The notes: generated by a model from the letters alone, not told the origin. DNA of 64,000 nt from Prosthecomicrobium sp. N25 (GCF_037203705.1 NZ_JBBCAT010000001.1:2887418-2951417), one strand, 5' to 3'. Shown: positions 25,098 to 35,194, counted from the first letter of the stretch. Numbers and translations are program-made.

Positions 25098-26626
25098 CCG
25101 CACCCGCCCGCCCCTCCGCCTTCTCCGCCCGTGCCGCCGCCCAGCCGCACGCCATCGTGGTCGGGTCCGGCTTCGGCGGCCTCGCCGCCGCGGTGCGCCT
25201 CGGCGCCCGTGGCTACCGCGTCACCGTGCTGGAGCGGCTCGACGAGCCGGGGGGGCGCGCCTCCGTGTTCCGGCAGGACGGCTTCACCTTCGACGCGGGC
25301 CCGACCATCGTCACCGCACCGTTCCTGTTCGAGGAGCTCTGGACGCTCGCCGGCCGGCGCATGGCCGACGACGTCACCCTGACGGCGCTCGATCCCTTCT
25401 ACCGGATCCGGTTCAACGACGGGTCGACCATCGACTGCTCGGGCGACGAGACCCGAATGCGAGCGGAGATCGCCCGGCTTTCTCCCAATGACGTCAACGG
25501 CTACGAAGCCTTTCTGAAACTCTCGCGCGAGGTCTACAAGACCGGCTTCGTCGAGCTCGGCGACGTGCCCTTCGACCGCTGGACCGCCATGCTCGGCGTC
25601 GCCCCGGACCTCGTCCGCCTGGGCGCCCACCGCAGCGTCTACGGCACGGCGGCGAAATACGTCCGCGACGAGCGGCTGCGCACGCTGCTCTCCTTCCACC
25701 CGCTCTTCATCGGCGGCAATCCCTTCTCGGTGACCGCGCTCTACGTGCTGATCTCCTGGCTGGAGCGCGCCCACGGGGTGCATTTCGCGATGGGCGGCAC
25801 GGGCGCGCTGGTGAAGGGGCTCGTCGGGCTGATCGAGGGCCAGGGCAACACGGTGCTCTGCGGCCGGGAGGTGACCGAGATCCTTGTGGAGGGGCGGCGG
25901 GCCACCGGCGTGCGCCTGGCGAACGGGGAGACGCTCCGGGCCGACGTGGTGGTGTCGAACGCGGATTCCGCCTGGACGCTCCGCAAGATGCTGCCCGAAC
26001 GGCTGCGCGGCCGCTGGACCGACCGCAAGCTCGACCGCGCCCGCTACTCCATGAGCCTCTTCGTCTGGTACTTCGGTACGAACCGCCGCTACGAGGACGT
26101 GCCGCACCACACCATCCTGATGGGTCCGCGCTATCGCGAGCTCCTCGCCGACATCTTCCGTCGCAAGGTTCTGGCCGAGGACTTCAGCCTCTATCTGCAC
26201 CGGCCGACGGCGACGGACCCCTCGCTGGCACCCCCGGGCTGCGACGCCTTCTACGCGCTCTCCCCCGTGCCGAACCTTGAGGGCGAGGTCGACTGGGACA
26301 GCGCGGCCGAGCCATACCGCCAGCGCATCGCCCGGCATCTGGAGGAGACCCTCCTGCCCGGCCTCGGCGACGCGGTGGTCACGTCGCGCCTGATGACCCC
26401 GCTCGACTTCCGCGACCGCTACCTCGCCTACCGCGGCGCCGCCTTCGGGCTCGAGCCGATCCTGACCCAGAGCGCCTGGTTCCGGCCTCACAACCGCTTC
26501 GGCTCCGTCGAGCGGCTGTACCTGGTCGGCGCCGGGACGCATCCGGGCGCCGGCCTCCCCGGCGTGCTGACCTCCGCCAAGATTCTCGACGAGGTGGTGC
26601 CCGATGCGGCCGCTCTCTCCCACTGA
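25094..26626 (+). CDS. crtI: Phytoene desaturase CrtI
   Basis: FAD-dependent desaturase converting phytoene to neurosporene or lycopene for the spirilloxanthin/spheroidene branches. It has 510 aa. A dinucleotide-binding motif VVGSGFGGLAAAVRLGARG begins near residue 19, followed by GGRASVFRQDGFTFDAGPT and the C-terminal carotenoid-desaturase signature LYLVGAGTHPGAGLPGVL. The number of desaturation steps cannot be read from sequence. The ATG at 25094 overlaps bchO; the 3' end overlaps crtB by 23 bases. Confidence 0.96.
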   Translation: MTAPARPSAFSARAAAQPHAIVVGSGFGGLAAAVRLGARGYRVTVLERLDEPGGRASVFRQDGFTFDAGPTIVTAPFLFEELWTLAGRRMADDVTLTALDPFYRIRFNDGSTIDCSGDETRMRAEIARLSPNDVNGYEAFLKLSREVYKTGFVELGDVPFDRWTAMLGVAPDLVRLGAHRSVYGTAAKYVRDERLRTLLSFHPLFIGGNPFSVTALYVLISWLERAHGVHFAMGGTGALVKGLVGLIEGQGNTVLCGREVTEILVEGRRATGVRLANGETLRADVVVSNADSAWTLRKMLPERLRGRWTDRKLDRARYSMSLFVWYFGTNRRYEDVPHHTILMGPRYRELLADIFRRKVLAEDFSLYLHRPTATDPSLAPPGCDAFYALSPVPNLEGEVDWDSAAEPYRQRIARHLEETLLPGLGDAVVTSRLMTPLDFRDRYLAYRGAAFGLEPILTQSAWFRPHNRFGSVERLYLVGAGTHPGAGLPGVLTSAKILDEVVPDAAALSH

Positions 26627-27725
26627 CCTCGCCCCGGAGGAGCCGACCGGTTGGGGCGGCTCGCCGACGCGCGCGGCCGTCTTTCCGGAGGCCGGGCACC
26701 GGGCCGACCTCGCCCAGTGCCGGGCTCTCCTCGCCACCGGATCGCGCTCGTTCTTCACCGCGTCGCTGCTGCTGCCGGCCCGGATCCGGGAGCCCGCCTC
26801 GGCGCTCTACGCCTTCTGCCGGCTCGCCGACGACGCCGTGGACCTCTCGGCCGACCCGGCGGCCGGTCTCGCCGGCCTGCAGGGACGCCTCGCCGCCGCC
26901 TACGAGGGGCGGCCGGAGGACCATCCGGTCGACCGGGCCTTCGCGGGCGTGGTGCGCCGCTTCGACATTCCGCGCGCGCTGCCGGAGGCGCTGTTCGAGG
27001 GCTTCGCCTGGGATGCGGAGGGCCGTCGCTACGAGACGCTCGAGGACCTGGAGGGCTACGCGGTCCGGGTCGCGGGCACCGTCGGCATGATGATGTCCGT
27101 CCTCATGGGCCGGCGGGCGCCGGAGGTGCTGGCGCGCGCCTGCGACCTCGGCGCCGCCATGCAGCTCACCAACATCGCCCGCGACGTGGGCGAGGACGCC
27201 CGCGCGGGCCGGATCTATCTGCCGCTCGCCTGGCTCCGGTCGGAGGGCATCGACCCGGCAGGCTTCCTGGCGCGGCCGGAACCCTCCCCGGCGCTGGCCC
27301 GCATCCTGGAGGGGCTCCTCGCCGCCGCCGACCGGCTCTACGCGACCGGGGCGGCCGGCATCGGCCGTCTCCCGGCGGGCTGCCGCCCCGCGATCCGGGC
27401 CGCAGCGCTGATCTATGCCGAGATCGGGCGCGAGATCCGGCGCAACGGACTCGACAGCATCACCCGGCGGGCGGTGGTCGGCGGGCGGCGCAAGGCGTTG
27501 CTCGCGGCCCGCGCGATAGCTCCGATCGCGCCGGGCACGGGCGGGCTCCACGGGCCGCCGATCGCGAGCGCGGCGGGGCTGGTCGAGAGGACGGCTGGCC
27601 CGTCCGCCCACGCGGACGGCCCCCGCTCGGGCGCCGAGCGGATCGTCTGGGTGGTCGACCTGTTCGACCGGCTGGAGCGGGCGGAGCGGGCCCGGCGGAC
27701 GGCTGCGCGCCGGCCGGGTTCCTGA
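26604..27725 (+). CDS. crtB: Phytoene synthase CrtB
   Basis: Condenses two geranylgeranyl diphosphates to phytoene. The 373-residue protein has the Asp-rich motifs FCRLADDAVDL and NIARDVGEDAR that bind Mg-diphosphate, and YAFCRLADDAVD is diagnostic. The ATG at 26604 lies inside crtI; a later start is possible because conserved sequence begins near residue 36. It is the last recognised pigment gene; crtC, crtD, crtE and crtF are not in the window. Confidence 0.95.
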   Translation: MRPLSPTDLAPEEPTGWGGSPTRAAVFPEAGHRADLAQCRALLATGSRSFFTASLLLPARIREPASALYAFCRLADDAVDLSADPAAGLAGLQGRLAAAYEGRPEDHPVDRAFAGVVRRFDIPRALPEALFEGFAWDAEGRRYETLEDLEGYAVRVAGTVGMMMSVLMGRRAPEVLARACDLGAAMQLTNIARDVGEDARAGRIYLPLAWLRSEGIDPAGFLARPEPSPALARILEGLLAAADRLYATGAAGIGRLPAGCRPAIRAAALIYAEIGREIRRNGLDSITRRAVVGGRRKALLAARAIAPIAPGTGGLHGPPIASAAGLVERTAGPSAHADGPRSGAERIVWVVDLFDRLERAERARRTAARRPGS

Positions 27726-27728
27726 GCC

Positions 27729-27860
27729 ATGGACGAGTGGTACGGGCTCATCGAGATGATCCTGGTCTTCGCCGTCATCCTCGGCTGGGCGGTTCGGGAA
27801 CTCATCTCCGTGCGGCGGGCCCAGCGGACCGACCGGGAGGACGGGCGCGACCCGTCCTGA
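27729..27860 (+). CDS. Small single-pass membrane protein downstream of crtB
   Basis: 43-codon ORF starting MDEWYGLIEMILVFAVILGW, four bases after the crtB stop. One hydrophobic helix (about residues 6-24) is followed by a basic stretch RELISVRRAQR, giving a predicted N-out/C-in single-pass protein the size of light-harvesting or RC accessory polypeptides. It lacks the histidine expected in a bacteriochlorophyll-binding LH helix. It is probably the last gene of the superoperon. Function is unknown. Confidence 0.6.
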   Translation: MDEWYGLIEMILVFAVILGWAVRELISVRRAQRTDREDGRDPS

Positions 27861-27923
27861 GCCAGCCGATCACGGCCGCGCGAGGCCCTTGCCCGCGCCC
27901 GGCACCGTGCTAGCCTCGTTCCC

Positions 27924-28238
27924 ATGCGCGATCGCCGGTTTCCCGCCCTCCTCCGGTTCGCCCTCGCCGCGGTCGCCGCCGTGGCGGGCGGGGTCGGGAC
28001 GGCGCAGGCGGATTGCACGTGCCGGGCGCTCGGGCGCGACTTCGCCCTCGGGCAGACCGCCTGCCTCAGGGTCGGCGACCGCAGCCGCCTCGCCCGCTGC
28101 GACATGGCGCTGAACAACACCTCGTGGACCTTCATCGACGAGTCCTGCCCCGCCGTGTCCGAGGCCGAGGCGCCGATGACCGTGGCGGTGCTGCCGCACC
28201 TGCATATCCACGAAGGCAGCGGGATCGACGACCACTGA
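27924..28238 (+). CDS. Exported cysteine-containing protein, unknown function
   Basis: 104-residue protein with an N-terminal signal peptide (basic MRDRRF, then a hydrophobic AAVAAVAGGVGTAQA ending near residue 29). The mature part is short and has five cysteines (31, 33, 47, 59, 75), including CTC near its N-terminus, which suggests disulfides in the periplasm. A His-rich tail (LPHLHIHEGS) is notable. The start ATG at 27924 lacks a strong ribosome site. I do not recognise the family. Confidence 0.6.
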   Translation: MRDRRFPALLRFALAAVAAVAGGVGTAQADCTCRALGRDFALGQTACLRVGDRSRLARCDMALNNTSWTFIDESCPAVSEAEAPMTVAVLPHLHIHEGSGIDDH

Positions 28239-28382
28239 CATCGGCCCGCCGTGCCGGGCCGTTCGGGCAGGGTTGCGCGGATCGGCTTGACTCCGGTCCG
28301 GCTTCTCCCGTACCGCCGACCCTCGCACCGCAACAAGACCGGACCCGCCGGAGCGGGGCGGGCGCGCGCGAGAGGAACCGCC

Positions 28383-29588
<1,206 letters not shown>

Positions 29589-29671
29589 CCTGTCGCAAAA
29601 GCGACGCGGCCGGCCGATCGCGCCGCCGCGCGGGCCCGTTGGCGCCATGAATCGGCCCGATACGGATGCTT

Positions 29672-29700
29672 TTGAAAAGGCAAAGCTTATCGGCTATGGT
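29672..29700 (+). promoter_or_regulatory. Putative sigma-70 promoter of opgGH
   Basis: TTGAAA (29672-29677), a 17-base spacer and TATGGT (29695-29700), in an AT-rich patch of otherwise GC-rich DNA, 111 bases upstream of the opgG start. Confidence 0.55.
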
Positions 29701-29810
29701 CGATCAGCTCCAACCCTCCGGGTTTCCTGGCATCGGGCGACGCCGGCGGGTTTCCTGCCCGGGCGGCCCGCGCCAGGGAAAACCGCGAGCCACCCCCTGC
29801 ATCCCGGCCG

Positions 29811-31376
29811 ATGACGCGCACCGACGTATCCGTTGACCCTGCAAGTCCCGACCGCCGGCGCTTTCTCGCCTCGTCGCTGTCGGTCGGCGCCGCCGTCGCC
29901 CTGTCGGCGACCCTGGCGAGCCGGGTGGCCGAAGCTCAAACCGCCAACGGCGAACGCACGCCCTTCTCGCGGCCTGCTCTCCTCGACGAGGCGCGCAAGA
30001 GGGCGGCCGAACCCTACCAGGAGCCGCGCTTCGACCTGCCGGAGCGATTCGCGAACCTCACCTTCGAGCAGTACCGCGACGTCCGCTTCAAGCCGGACCG
30101 CTTCATCTGGCGTGGCGAGAACCGCGGCTTCCAGGCGAGCCTGACCCACACGGGCTTCATCTATCGCCAGCCGGTCGACATCTTCATCGTCGAGGACGGG
30201 ATGGCGCGGGAGATCAAGTTCGACCGCGACCTCTTCGACTACGGCCAGAGCGTCCGCCCGCCGGACCCGAACGTCGACCTGTCCTTCTCGGGCGTGAAGC
30301 TGCGCCGGCCGGTCGGCAACGGAGACCGGCTGGAGGAGTTCGCCCTCTTCCAGGGCGCGACCTACTTCCGGGCCCTCGGGCGCGGCCAGCTCTATGGTCT
30401 CTCCGCGCGCGGCCTCGCCATCAACACGGGCGACGAGCGGGGCGAGGAGTTCCCCTTCTTCGAGCGCTTCTGGCTGGAGCGGCCGGAGCAGAACGCCAAC
30501 TCGGTCGTCATCCATGCCTTCCTGGATTCGAAGTCCTGCACCGGCGTCTACCGCTTCACGCTCCGGCCGGGCGACGAGACGGTCGTGGACGTCGAACTCA
30601 CGCTCTTCCCGCGCGTCGAGATGGACCATGTCGGGCTCGGCACACTGACCTCGATGTTCCTCTACGACGGCACCAGCCGCACGCGCTTCGACGACCTGCG
30701 CCCCGCGGTCCACGGCTCCGACGGCCTCGCGATCATCACGGGGCTCGGGGAGCACCTGTTCCGGCCCCTCAACAACCCCCGCAACCTTCAGATCTCCGCC
30801 TTCGTGGACCAGTCACCGCGCGCCTTCGGCCTCGTGCAGCGGAAGTCCGGCTTCGACGAGTTCGAGGACCTGGAGAACCGCTACGACCTGAAGCCGAGCT
30901 GCTGGGTGGAGACGGTCGGAGATTGGGGTGCGGGCGCGGTGCAGCTCCTGGAGATCCCGTCGGAGAGCGAAATCCACGAGAACATCATCGGCTACTGGCG
31001 ACCGAAGGGGAAGCTGCCGCCCAAGCAGGAGTTCGCCGCCGCCTACCGGCTCCACTGGGGCCGGACCTGGCCGCCGACCGGCGATCTGGGCGTCGTCGCC
31101 GACACCCGTTCCGGCCAGGGATCAAATCCCGCCTTCCGCCGTTTCTTGATCGACTTCGAGGGCAGGATGCCGCCGGCCGGCGCCGTGCGCGCCGAGGCCT
31201 CCTCGTCCTCGGGGCGGATCTTGAACCTGATCCTGAAGCCGAACCCGGTGCGCGGCGGCTATCGGGTGGTCTTCGAGCTCGACACGCGCAACACCCAGCT
31301 CGCCGAATTGCGCGTCCTCTTGACGGACGGCAGCAAACCGGTCAGCGAAACCTGGCTCTATCGCTGGACCGCATGA
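29811..31376 (+). CDS. opgG: Periplasmic glucan biosynthesis protein OpgG/OpgD
   Basis: Periplasmic protein needed for osmoregulated periplasmic glucan synthesis. The 521 residues start with a Tat-type signal (RRRFLAS then a hydrophobic stretch ending ASRVAEAQ near 43), which in Escherichia coli is a feature of OpgD, whereas OpgG uses Sec. Conserved segments include RDVRFKPDRFIWR and YWRPKGKLPPKQEFAAAYRL. It overlaps opgH by ATGA, so the two form an operon. Confidence 0.92.
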   Translation: MTRTDVSVDPASPDRRRFLASSLSVGAAVALSATLASRVAEAQTANGERTPFSRPALLDEARKRAAEPYQEPRFDLPERFANLTFEQYRDVRFKPDRFIWRGENRGFQASLTHTGFIYRQPVDIFIVEDGMAREIKFDRDLFDYGQSVRPPDPNVDLSFSGVKLRRPVGNGDRLEEFALFQGATYFRALGRGQLYGLSARGLAINTGDERGEEFPFFERFWLERPEQNANSVVIHAFLDSKSCTGVYRFTLRPGDETVVDVELTLFPRVEMDHVGLGTLTSMFLYDGTSRTRFDDLRPAVHGSDGLAIITGLGEHLFRPLNNPRNLQISAFVDQSPRAFGLVQRKSGFDEFEDLENRYDLKPSCWVETVGDWGAGAVQLLEIPSESEIHENIIGYWRPKGKLPPKQEFAAAYRLHWGRTWPPTGDLGVVADTRSGQGSNPAFRRFLIDFEGRMPPAGAVRAEASSSSGRILNLILKPNPVRGGYRVVFELDTRNTQLAELRVLLTDGSKPVSETWLYRWTA

Positions 31377-33652
31377 CGTCCCGAACGGATCACGAGATGG
31401 CCGCCGACACGCCCGACGAGACCGGTACGCTGGAGCACCCGCCCGTCGAGGACCGACACGGCGAGGCGAAGCCGGAGACGCCCGCACGCAGCGAGGTCGG
31501 GACGCTCGGCGCCTTCATCCCCTCCGTGCCGCCGGAGAGCGCGCTGGCGATGCCGGTGCAGAACTTCTGGCGCTGGGACGGCGCGAAGCCGTCCGTGACC
31601 GACCGGCCGACCGACGGGGCCACGCTGCTCGCCCGGATCGCCGTTTTCGGCGGCGCCATCCTGCTCTCGATCTTCGGCATCTCCGAGATGGTCGGCGTCG
31701 TGCGCGCCGGCGGCATCGTCGGCCTCGAATGGCCGCTGATCGTGCTCTTCGGGACCACCTTCTCGTGGATCGCACTATCGGCGTCGAGCGGCGTGGTCGG
31801 CTTCGTCGCCGGTCTCTTGGAGCGGCGCATGCCGCGGCCGGCCGAGCGGCCCCTCGCCTCGCGCACGGCGCTCGTCATGCCCGTCTATAACGAGAGCCCG
31901 GCCCGGACCATGGCGGCGCTTGAGGCGATGGCGCAATCGATCGCCGCCGAGGGCGCGGCGAGCCATTTCGAGATCTTCATCCTCTCCGACACCACCGATC
32001 CGACGGCCTGGGTAGAGGAGGAGATCGCCTTCATGCGCCTGCGCCACCGGCTCGCCGGGACCATGCAGGTCTGGTACCGGCGGCGGCACAAGAACGTCGC
32101 CCGCAAGGCCGGCAACGTCGGCGACTTCGTCACCCGTTGGGGCGGGCGCTACGACCACATGCTGGTGCTCGACGCCGACAGCCTGATGGAAGGCCGGACG
32201 ATCGTCACGCTCGTGCGCGCCATGGAGGACGATCCGCGCGCCGGCATCGTCCAGTCGCTGCCGCTGATCGTCAACCGGAACACGCTCTTCGCCCGCCAGC
32301 AGCAGTTCGCCGGCCGCATCTACGGACCGCTGATCGCCCGCGGCCTCAGCATCTGGACGGGGCGGGACGGCAACTACTGGGGCCACAACGCCATCATCCG
32401 CACGCGCGCCTTCGCGGAGGCCTGCGGCCTGCCCGACCTCAAGGGCCGCAAGCCCTTCGGCGGGCACGTGATGAGCCACGACTTCGTCGAGGCCGCCCTG
32501 ATCCGCCGCGCGGGCTGGTCGGTGACGATGCTGCCCTGGCTCGGGGGCTCCTACGAGGAGAGCCCGCCGTCGATCCTGGACGTCGCCTCGCGCGACCGGC
32601 GCTGGGCGCAGGGCAACCTGCAGCACACGCCGCTCGTCTTCGCCAGCGGGCTCGCCTGGCCGTCGCGGATCCACTTCGCCACCGGCATCATGAGCTACCT
32701 CGCCTCGCCGATCTGGCTGATGCTGCTCCTGACCGGCCTCGCGCTCGCCCTGCAGGCGCGGTTCATCCGGCCGGAATATTTCTCCAAGGACTTCTCGCTC
32801 TTTCCGGCCTGGCCGCGCTTCGATTCCGAGCGCGCCCTTCAGCTCTTCCTGATCACCATGGCGGTCCTGATGCTGCCGAAGGTGCTTGGGACGATCGAGA
32901 GCATTCTGCGGCCCGAGATCCGCAAGCCCGCCGGCGGCGGCTTCCGTATCCTCGCCAGCATGCTGCTGGAGACCCTGCTCTCGGCCCTCGTGGCCCCCGT
33001 CATGATGCTGATCCAGAGCCGGCACGTGATCGAGATCCTCTCCGGCCGGGACTCGGGCTGGAAGACCCAGCGGCGGGACGACGGCGGCATCCCGGTCTCC
33101 GAGGTGTTCCGCCACCACTGGCAGCATGTGGCGATCGGCGTGGTCATGGGGCTGGCGGCCTATGCCATCTCGCCGGCGATCCTCGCCTGGATGGCGCCGA
33201 CCCTGGTCGGCCTCGTCGGCGCGGTCGGCATCTCCTGGGCGAGCGGATCGATGGCCCTCGGGCTCGCGCTGCGCCGGGCCGGGCTGCTGACCATTCCCGA
33301 GGAGACGTCCCCGCCAGGGGTCATCGAAAGCGCCGCCCGCTTCCAGGCCGACGCCGAGGAGGACCTGCCGGAGGTGGAGGACGGGCTGACGCTGGTCGTC
33401 AACGACCGGCGCGTGCGGGATCTCCACGAGCGGCTTCTCCTGCCCGTGCCGCTGCGCGAGCGCGGCAAGCCGGACCTCGAGCCCGTCATGGCGGAGGCCA
33501 AGATCCGGGAGGCCGTTTCGGTCGAGGAGGCCCTGCGCTGGCTGACGCCGAAGGAGCGCATGGCCGTCCTGTCCCAGCCCCAGCTGCTGGCCCAGTTGGA
33601 CCGCCTCCTCGTGCCCGTCGACCAGCGCCCCACGCTGGTGCCGGCCGGCTGA
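31373..33652 (+). CDS. opgH: Glucan glucosyltransferase OpgH
   Basis: Inner-membrane family 2 glycosyltransferase that makes the beta-glucan backbone from UDP-glucose. The 759-residue protein has two N-terminal membrane segments (about 85-110 and 120-145), the GT2 core with MLVLDADSLMEG (DxD) and the processive motif RDRRWAQGNLQH, then four or more C-terminal membrane helices. A charged N-terminal region of about 80 residues is likely cytoplasmic. The ATG at 31373 overlaps opgG. Confidence 0.94.
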   Translation: MTSRTDHEMAADTPDETGTLEHPPVEDRHGEAKPETPARSEVGTLGAFIPSVPPESALAMPVQNFWRWDGAKPSVTDRPTDGATLLARIAVFGGAILLSIFGISEMVGVVRAGGIVGLEWPLIVLFGTTFSWIALSASSGVVGFVAGLLERRMPRPAERPLASRTALVMPVYNESPARTMAALEAMAQSIAAEGAASHFEIFILSDTTDPTAWVEEEIAFMRLRHRLAGTMQVWYRRRHKNVARKAGNVGDFVTRWGGRYDHMLVLDADSLMEGRTIVTLVRAMEDDPRAGIVQSLPLIVNRNTLFARQQQFAGRIYGPLIARGLSIWTGRDGNYWGHNAIIRTRAFAEACGLPDLKGRKPFGGHVMSHDFVEAALIRRAGWSVTMLPWLGGSYEESPPSILDVASRDRRWAQGNLQHTPLVFASGLAWPSRIHFATGIMSYLASPIWLMLLLTGLALALQARFIRPEYFSKDFSLFPAWPRFDSERALQLFLITMAVLMLPKVLGTIESILRPEIRKPAGGGFRILASMLLETLLSALVAPVMMLIQSRHVIEILSGRDSGWKTQRRDDGGIPVSEVFRHHWQHVAIGVVMGLAAYAISPAILAWMAPTLVGLVGAVGISWASGSMALGLALRRAGLLTIPEETSPPGVIESAARFQADAEEDLPEVEDGLTLVVNDRRVRDLHERLLLPVPLRERGKPDLEPVMAEAKIREAVSVEEALRWLTPKERMAVLSQPQLLAQLDRLLVPVDQRPTLVPAG

Positions 33653-33725
33653 GCCAGTGCCCCGTGACACCGCCTTTGCCGGCATGCCGTTGGCGTCCGG
33701 CTGACGCGATCCGGCGCGGTGGCGC

Positions 33726-34217
33726 CTAACCGGCGCCCCAACCGGCCCGCTTCAGCCGCTGCACCGCCACGTCGAGCGCCGACAGGAAGGTCGAGCGCTG
33801 GCGGCGGTCGAAGGGCCTCGGGCCTCCGGTCACGGCTCCGGCGCTGCGCAGGTCGTCCATGAGATTGCGGGTGGCCAGGGCCATGCCGATCGAGTCGGGC
33901 GTGAAGGGCTTGCCGGTGGGACCGATCACGGCGGCGCCGGCCTTGACGCAACGATCGGCCAGGGGGATGTCGGCCGTGACCACAACCCGGCCCGGGCCGG
34001 CGCGCCCGGCGATCCAGTCGTCGGCGACGTCCGGGCCCGCCGGGACGACCACCCGCTCGACCAGAGGGTCGGCCGGCACCTGCATCCAGCTGTTGGCGAC
34101 GAGGAAGACCTTCAGGCCGTAGCGGCCGGCAACCTTGTAGATCTCATCCTTCACCGGGCAGGCATCGGCGTCGACCAGGATCTCGATGCGCTGCGGGTCC
34201 GACGTCGCGCCGTCCAT
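33726..34217 (-). CDS. YaiI/YqxD (DUF188) family protein
   Basis: 163-residue member of the UPF0178/DUF188 family, a PIN-like fold of uncertain function. Family motifs are [18 protein letters not shown] at the N-terminus, [14 protein letters not shown] and [21 protein letters not shown] start at the ATG at 34217 because AGGGGAGGGG lies directly upstream; the longer open frame runs through a hairpin and a mini-ORF. The gene is downstream of that mini-ORF and the 34239-34266 hairpin, so its expression may depend on read-through. Confidence 0.9.
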   Translation of the reverse strand: MDGATSDPQRIEILVDADACPVKDEIYKVAGRYGLKVFLVANSWMQVPADPLVERVVVPAGPDVADDWIAGRAGPGRVVVTADIPLADRCVKAGAAVIGPTGKPFTPDSIGMALATRNLMDDLRSAGAVTGGPRPFDRRQRSTFLSALDVAVQRLKRAGWGAG

Positions 34218-34238
34218 GGCCCCTCCCCTGAAATGCAA

Positions 34239-34266
34239 GAAGGGCTCCCCCGGAGGAGAGCCCTTC
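34239..34266 (-). terminator. Hairpin between the mini-ORF and the yaiI-family gene
   Basis: Perfect 9-bp stem GAAGGGCTC/GAGCCCTTC with a 10-base loop. On the minus strand it is followed by TTGCATTT, a moderate U-rich tail, so it resembles an intrinsic terminator for the 25-codon ORF. It sits only about 20 bases before the yaiI-family start. Confidence 0.65.
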
Positions 34267-34286
34267 CCGATTACAATTCCGCCGCG

Positions 34287-34301
34287 GTCCGCATTGCGGA
34301 C
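34287..34301 (-). promoter_or_regulatory. Small hairpin after the mini-ORF
   Basis: GTCCGC-ATT-GCGGAC, a perfect 6-bp stem with a triloop, 14 bases after the mini-ORF stop and 21 bases before the terminator hairpin. With the next hairpin it gives a leader-like array ahead of the yaiI-family gene. A regulatory role is speculative. Confidence 0.35.
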
Positions 34302-34314
34302 GCTTCGCAGCCGG

Positions 34315-34392
34315 TCAGGCGGCGCGACTCTCGACCGAGGCGAGAATCCAGGCCACGCAATCCGACGACCGCGGATAATCACGAGTAGACAC
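34315..34392 (-). CDS. 25-aa microprotein with a perfect Shine-Dalgarno
   Basis: GTG-initiated ORF starting [16 protein letters not shown] and ending SRAA-stop. The 14 bases AAAGGAGGTGATCC (plus-strand 34394-34407) are the exact complement of the 16S rRNA 3' end, with GGAGG seven bases from the GTG, so very efficient initiation is expected. The ORF is followed by two hairpins, the second terminator-like. The peptide is soluble with one Cys and one Trp; it has no run of one amino acid as in classic attenuator leaders. It could be a stand-alone microprotein or a leader peptide for the yaiI-family gene. Confidence 0.6.
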   Translation of the reverse strand: MSTRDYPRSSDCVAWILASVESRAA

Positions 34393-34393
34393 T

Positions 34394-34407
34394 GGATCAC
34401 CTCCTTT
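34394..34407 (-). promoter_or_regulatory. Fully complementary ribosome binding site
   Basis: AAAGGAGGTGATCC on the minus strand, complementary over 14 bases to the 16S rRNA tail, seven bases (core to start) before the GTG at 34392. Most genes in the window have 4-7 base matches. Confidence 0.75.
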
Positions 34408-34576
34408 CGAACGTTGACGACGGGATCGAATATGGGCCCGTCGCGCCGAGTCGAAAAGGGGGGCGCAAACCTCTGTACGGGGATCCAAACCAGCTGTGCC
34501 CAAAATGCCGCGGCGGCTGCATCCGCGTGGGACCCCCAGCAGACAAATCCGTTCATGGAAGGTTCTATGTTGGACC

Positions 34577-35194
34577 TTATCGCACCTTGGCGATCCGGTG
34601 CGCCAGTTCCACGGCGGAGCGGACGCCGAACTTCTCCAGGATACGGGCGCGGTGGACCTCGACGGTGCGCATTGTGATGCCGAGGCGGTCGGCGATCTGC
34701 TTGTTCATCAGGCCGGCGAGGAGGAGGTCGAGCACCTCCTGCTCACGGGCCGAGAGACTGGCCAGCCGGTCGGCGACGCCTTGCGCGGCGCGGGTCTCGT
34801 CGTGGCGCCGGGATTCCAGCTCCAGGGCGGCGACGACACGGCCGACGAGGTCGTCCGCGTCGAAGGGCTTCTCCAGGAAGTCGTGCGCTCCGTTCTTCAG
34901 GGCCTGGACCGCGATCGGGACGTCGCCGTGGCCGGTGAGCACGATCACCGGCTGGGCCGCGTTCTGGGCCTTGAGGCGGTCCAGCACGTCGAGGCCGGAG
35001 AGGCCGGTCATGCGCACGTCGAGCACCACGCAGCCGCGCCAGCCCGGACGCCAGGCCGCGAGGAAGGCCTCGCCGGAGTCCCAGACCGTCACCGGAAGAC
35101 CGCGGGTCCGGAATAGCCAGCCGAGGCTGTCGCGGACGGCCGGGTCGTCGTCGACCACATGCACCCCCGGGGCAGCGGGTTCGGGCGCGCTCAT
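34577..35194 (-). CDS. dctR: FixJ-family response regulator, DctR-like
   Basis: 205-residue response regulator. The receiver domain has the acidic pocket VVDDDP (13-18), phospho-acceptor Asp59 in VVLDVRM and Lys109 in FLEKPF. A C-terminal LuxR/FixJ helix-turn-helix follows ([20 protein letters not shown], then [15 protein letters not shown]). The ATG at 35194 overlaps the sensor kinase stop, so the pair is translated together. Architecture and the neighbouring dctP gene resemble DctSR of Rhodobacter capsulatus, which controls C4-dicarboxylate uptake. The symbol is by analogy. Confidence 0.8.
   Translation of the reverse strand: MSAPEPAAPGVHVVDDDPAVRDSLGWLFRTRGLPVTVWDSGEAFLAAWRPGWRGCVVLDVRMTGLSGLDVLDRLKAQNAAQPVIVLTGHGDVPIAVQALKNGAHDFLEKPFDADDLVGRVVAALELESRRHDETRAAQGVADRLASLSAREQEVLDLLLAGLMNKQIADRLGITMRTVEVHRARILEKFGVRSAVELAHRIAKVR

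Noticed and set aside
22572-25103. 843-aa minus-strand open frame opposite dxs and bchO
   Set aside because: Same GC-driven shadow effect; no recognisable motif and the sense genes are complete.
34391-34408. Plus-strand CTGGATCACCTCCTTTC identical to the 3' end of 16S rRNA
   Set aside because: Only 17 bases match and no other rRNA sequence flanks it. It is better explained as the reverse complement of a perfect Shine-Dalgarno for the minus-strand mini-ORF.
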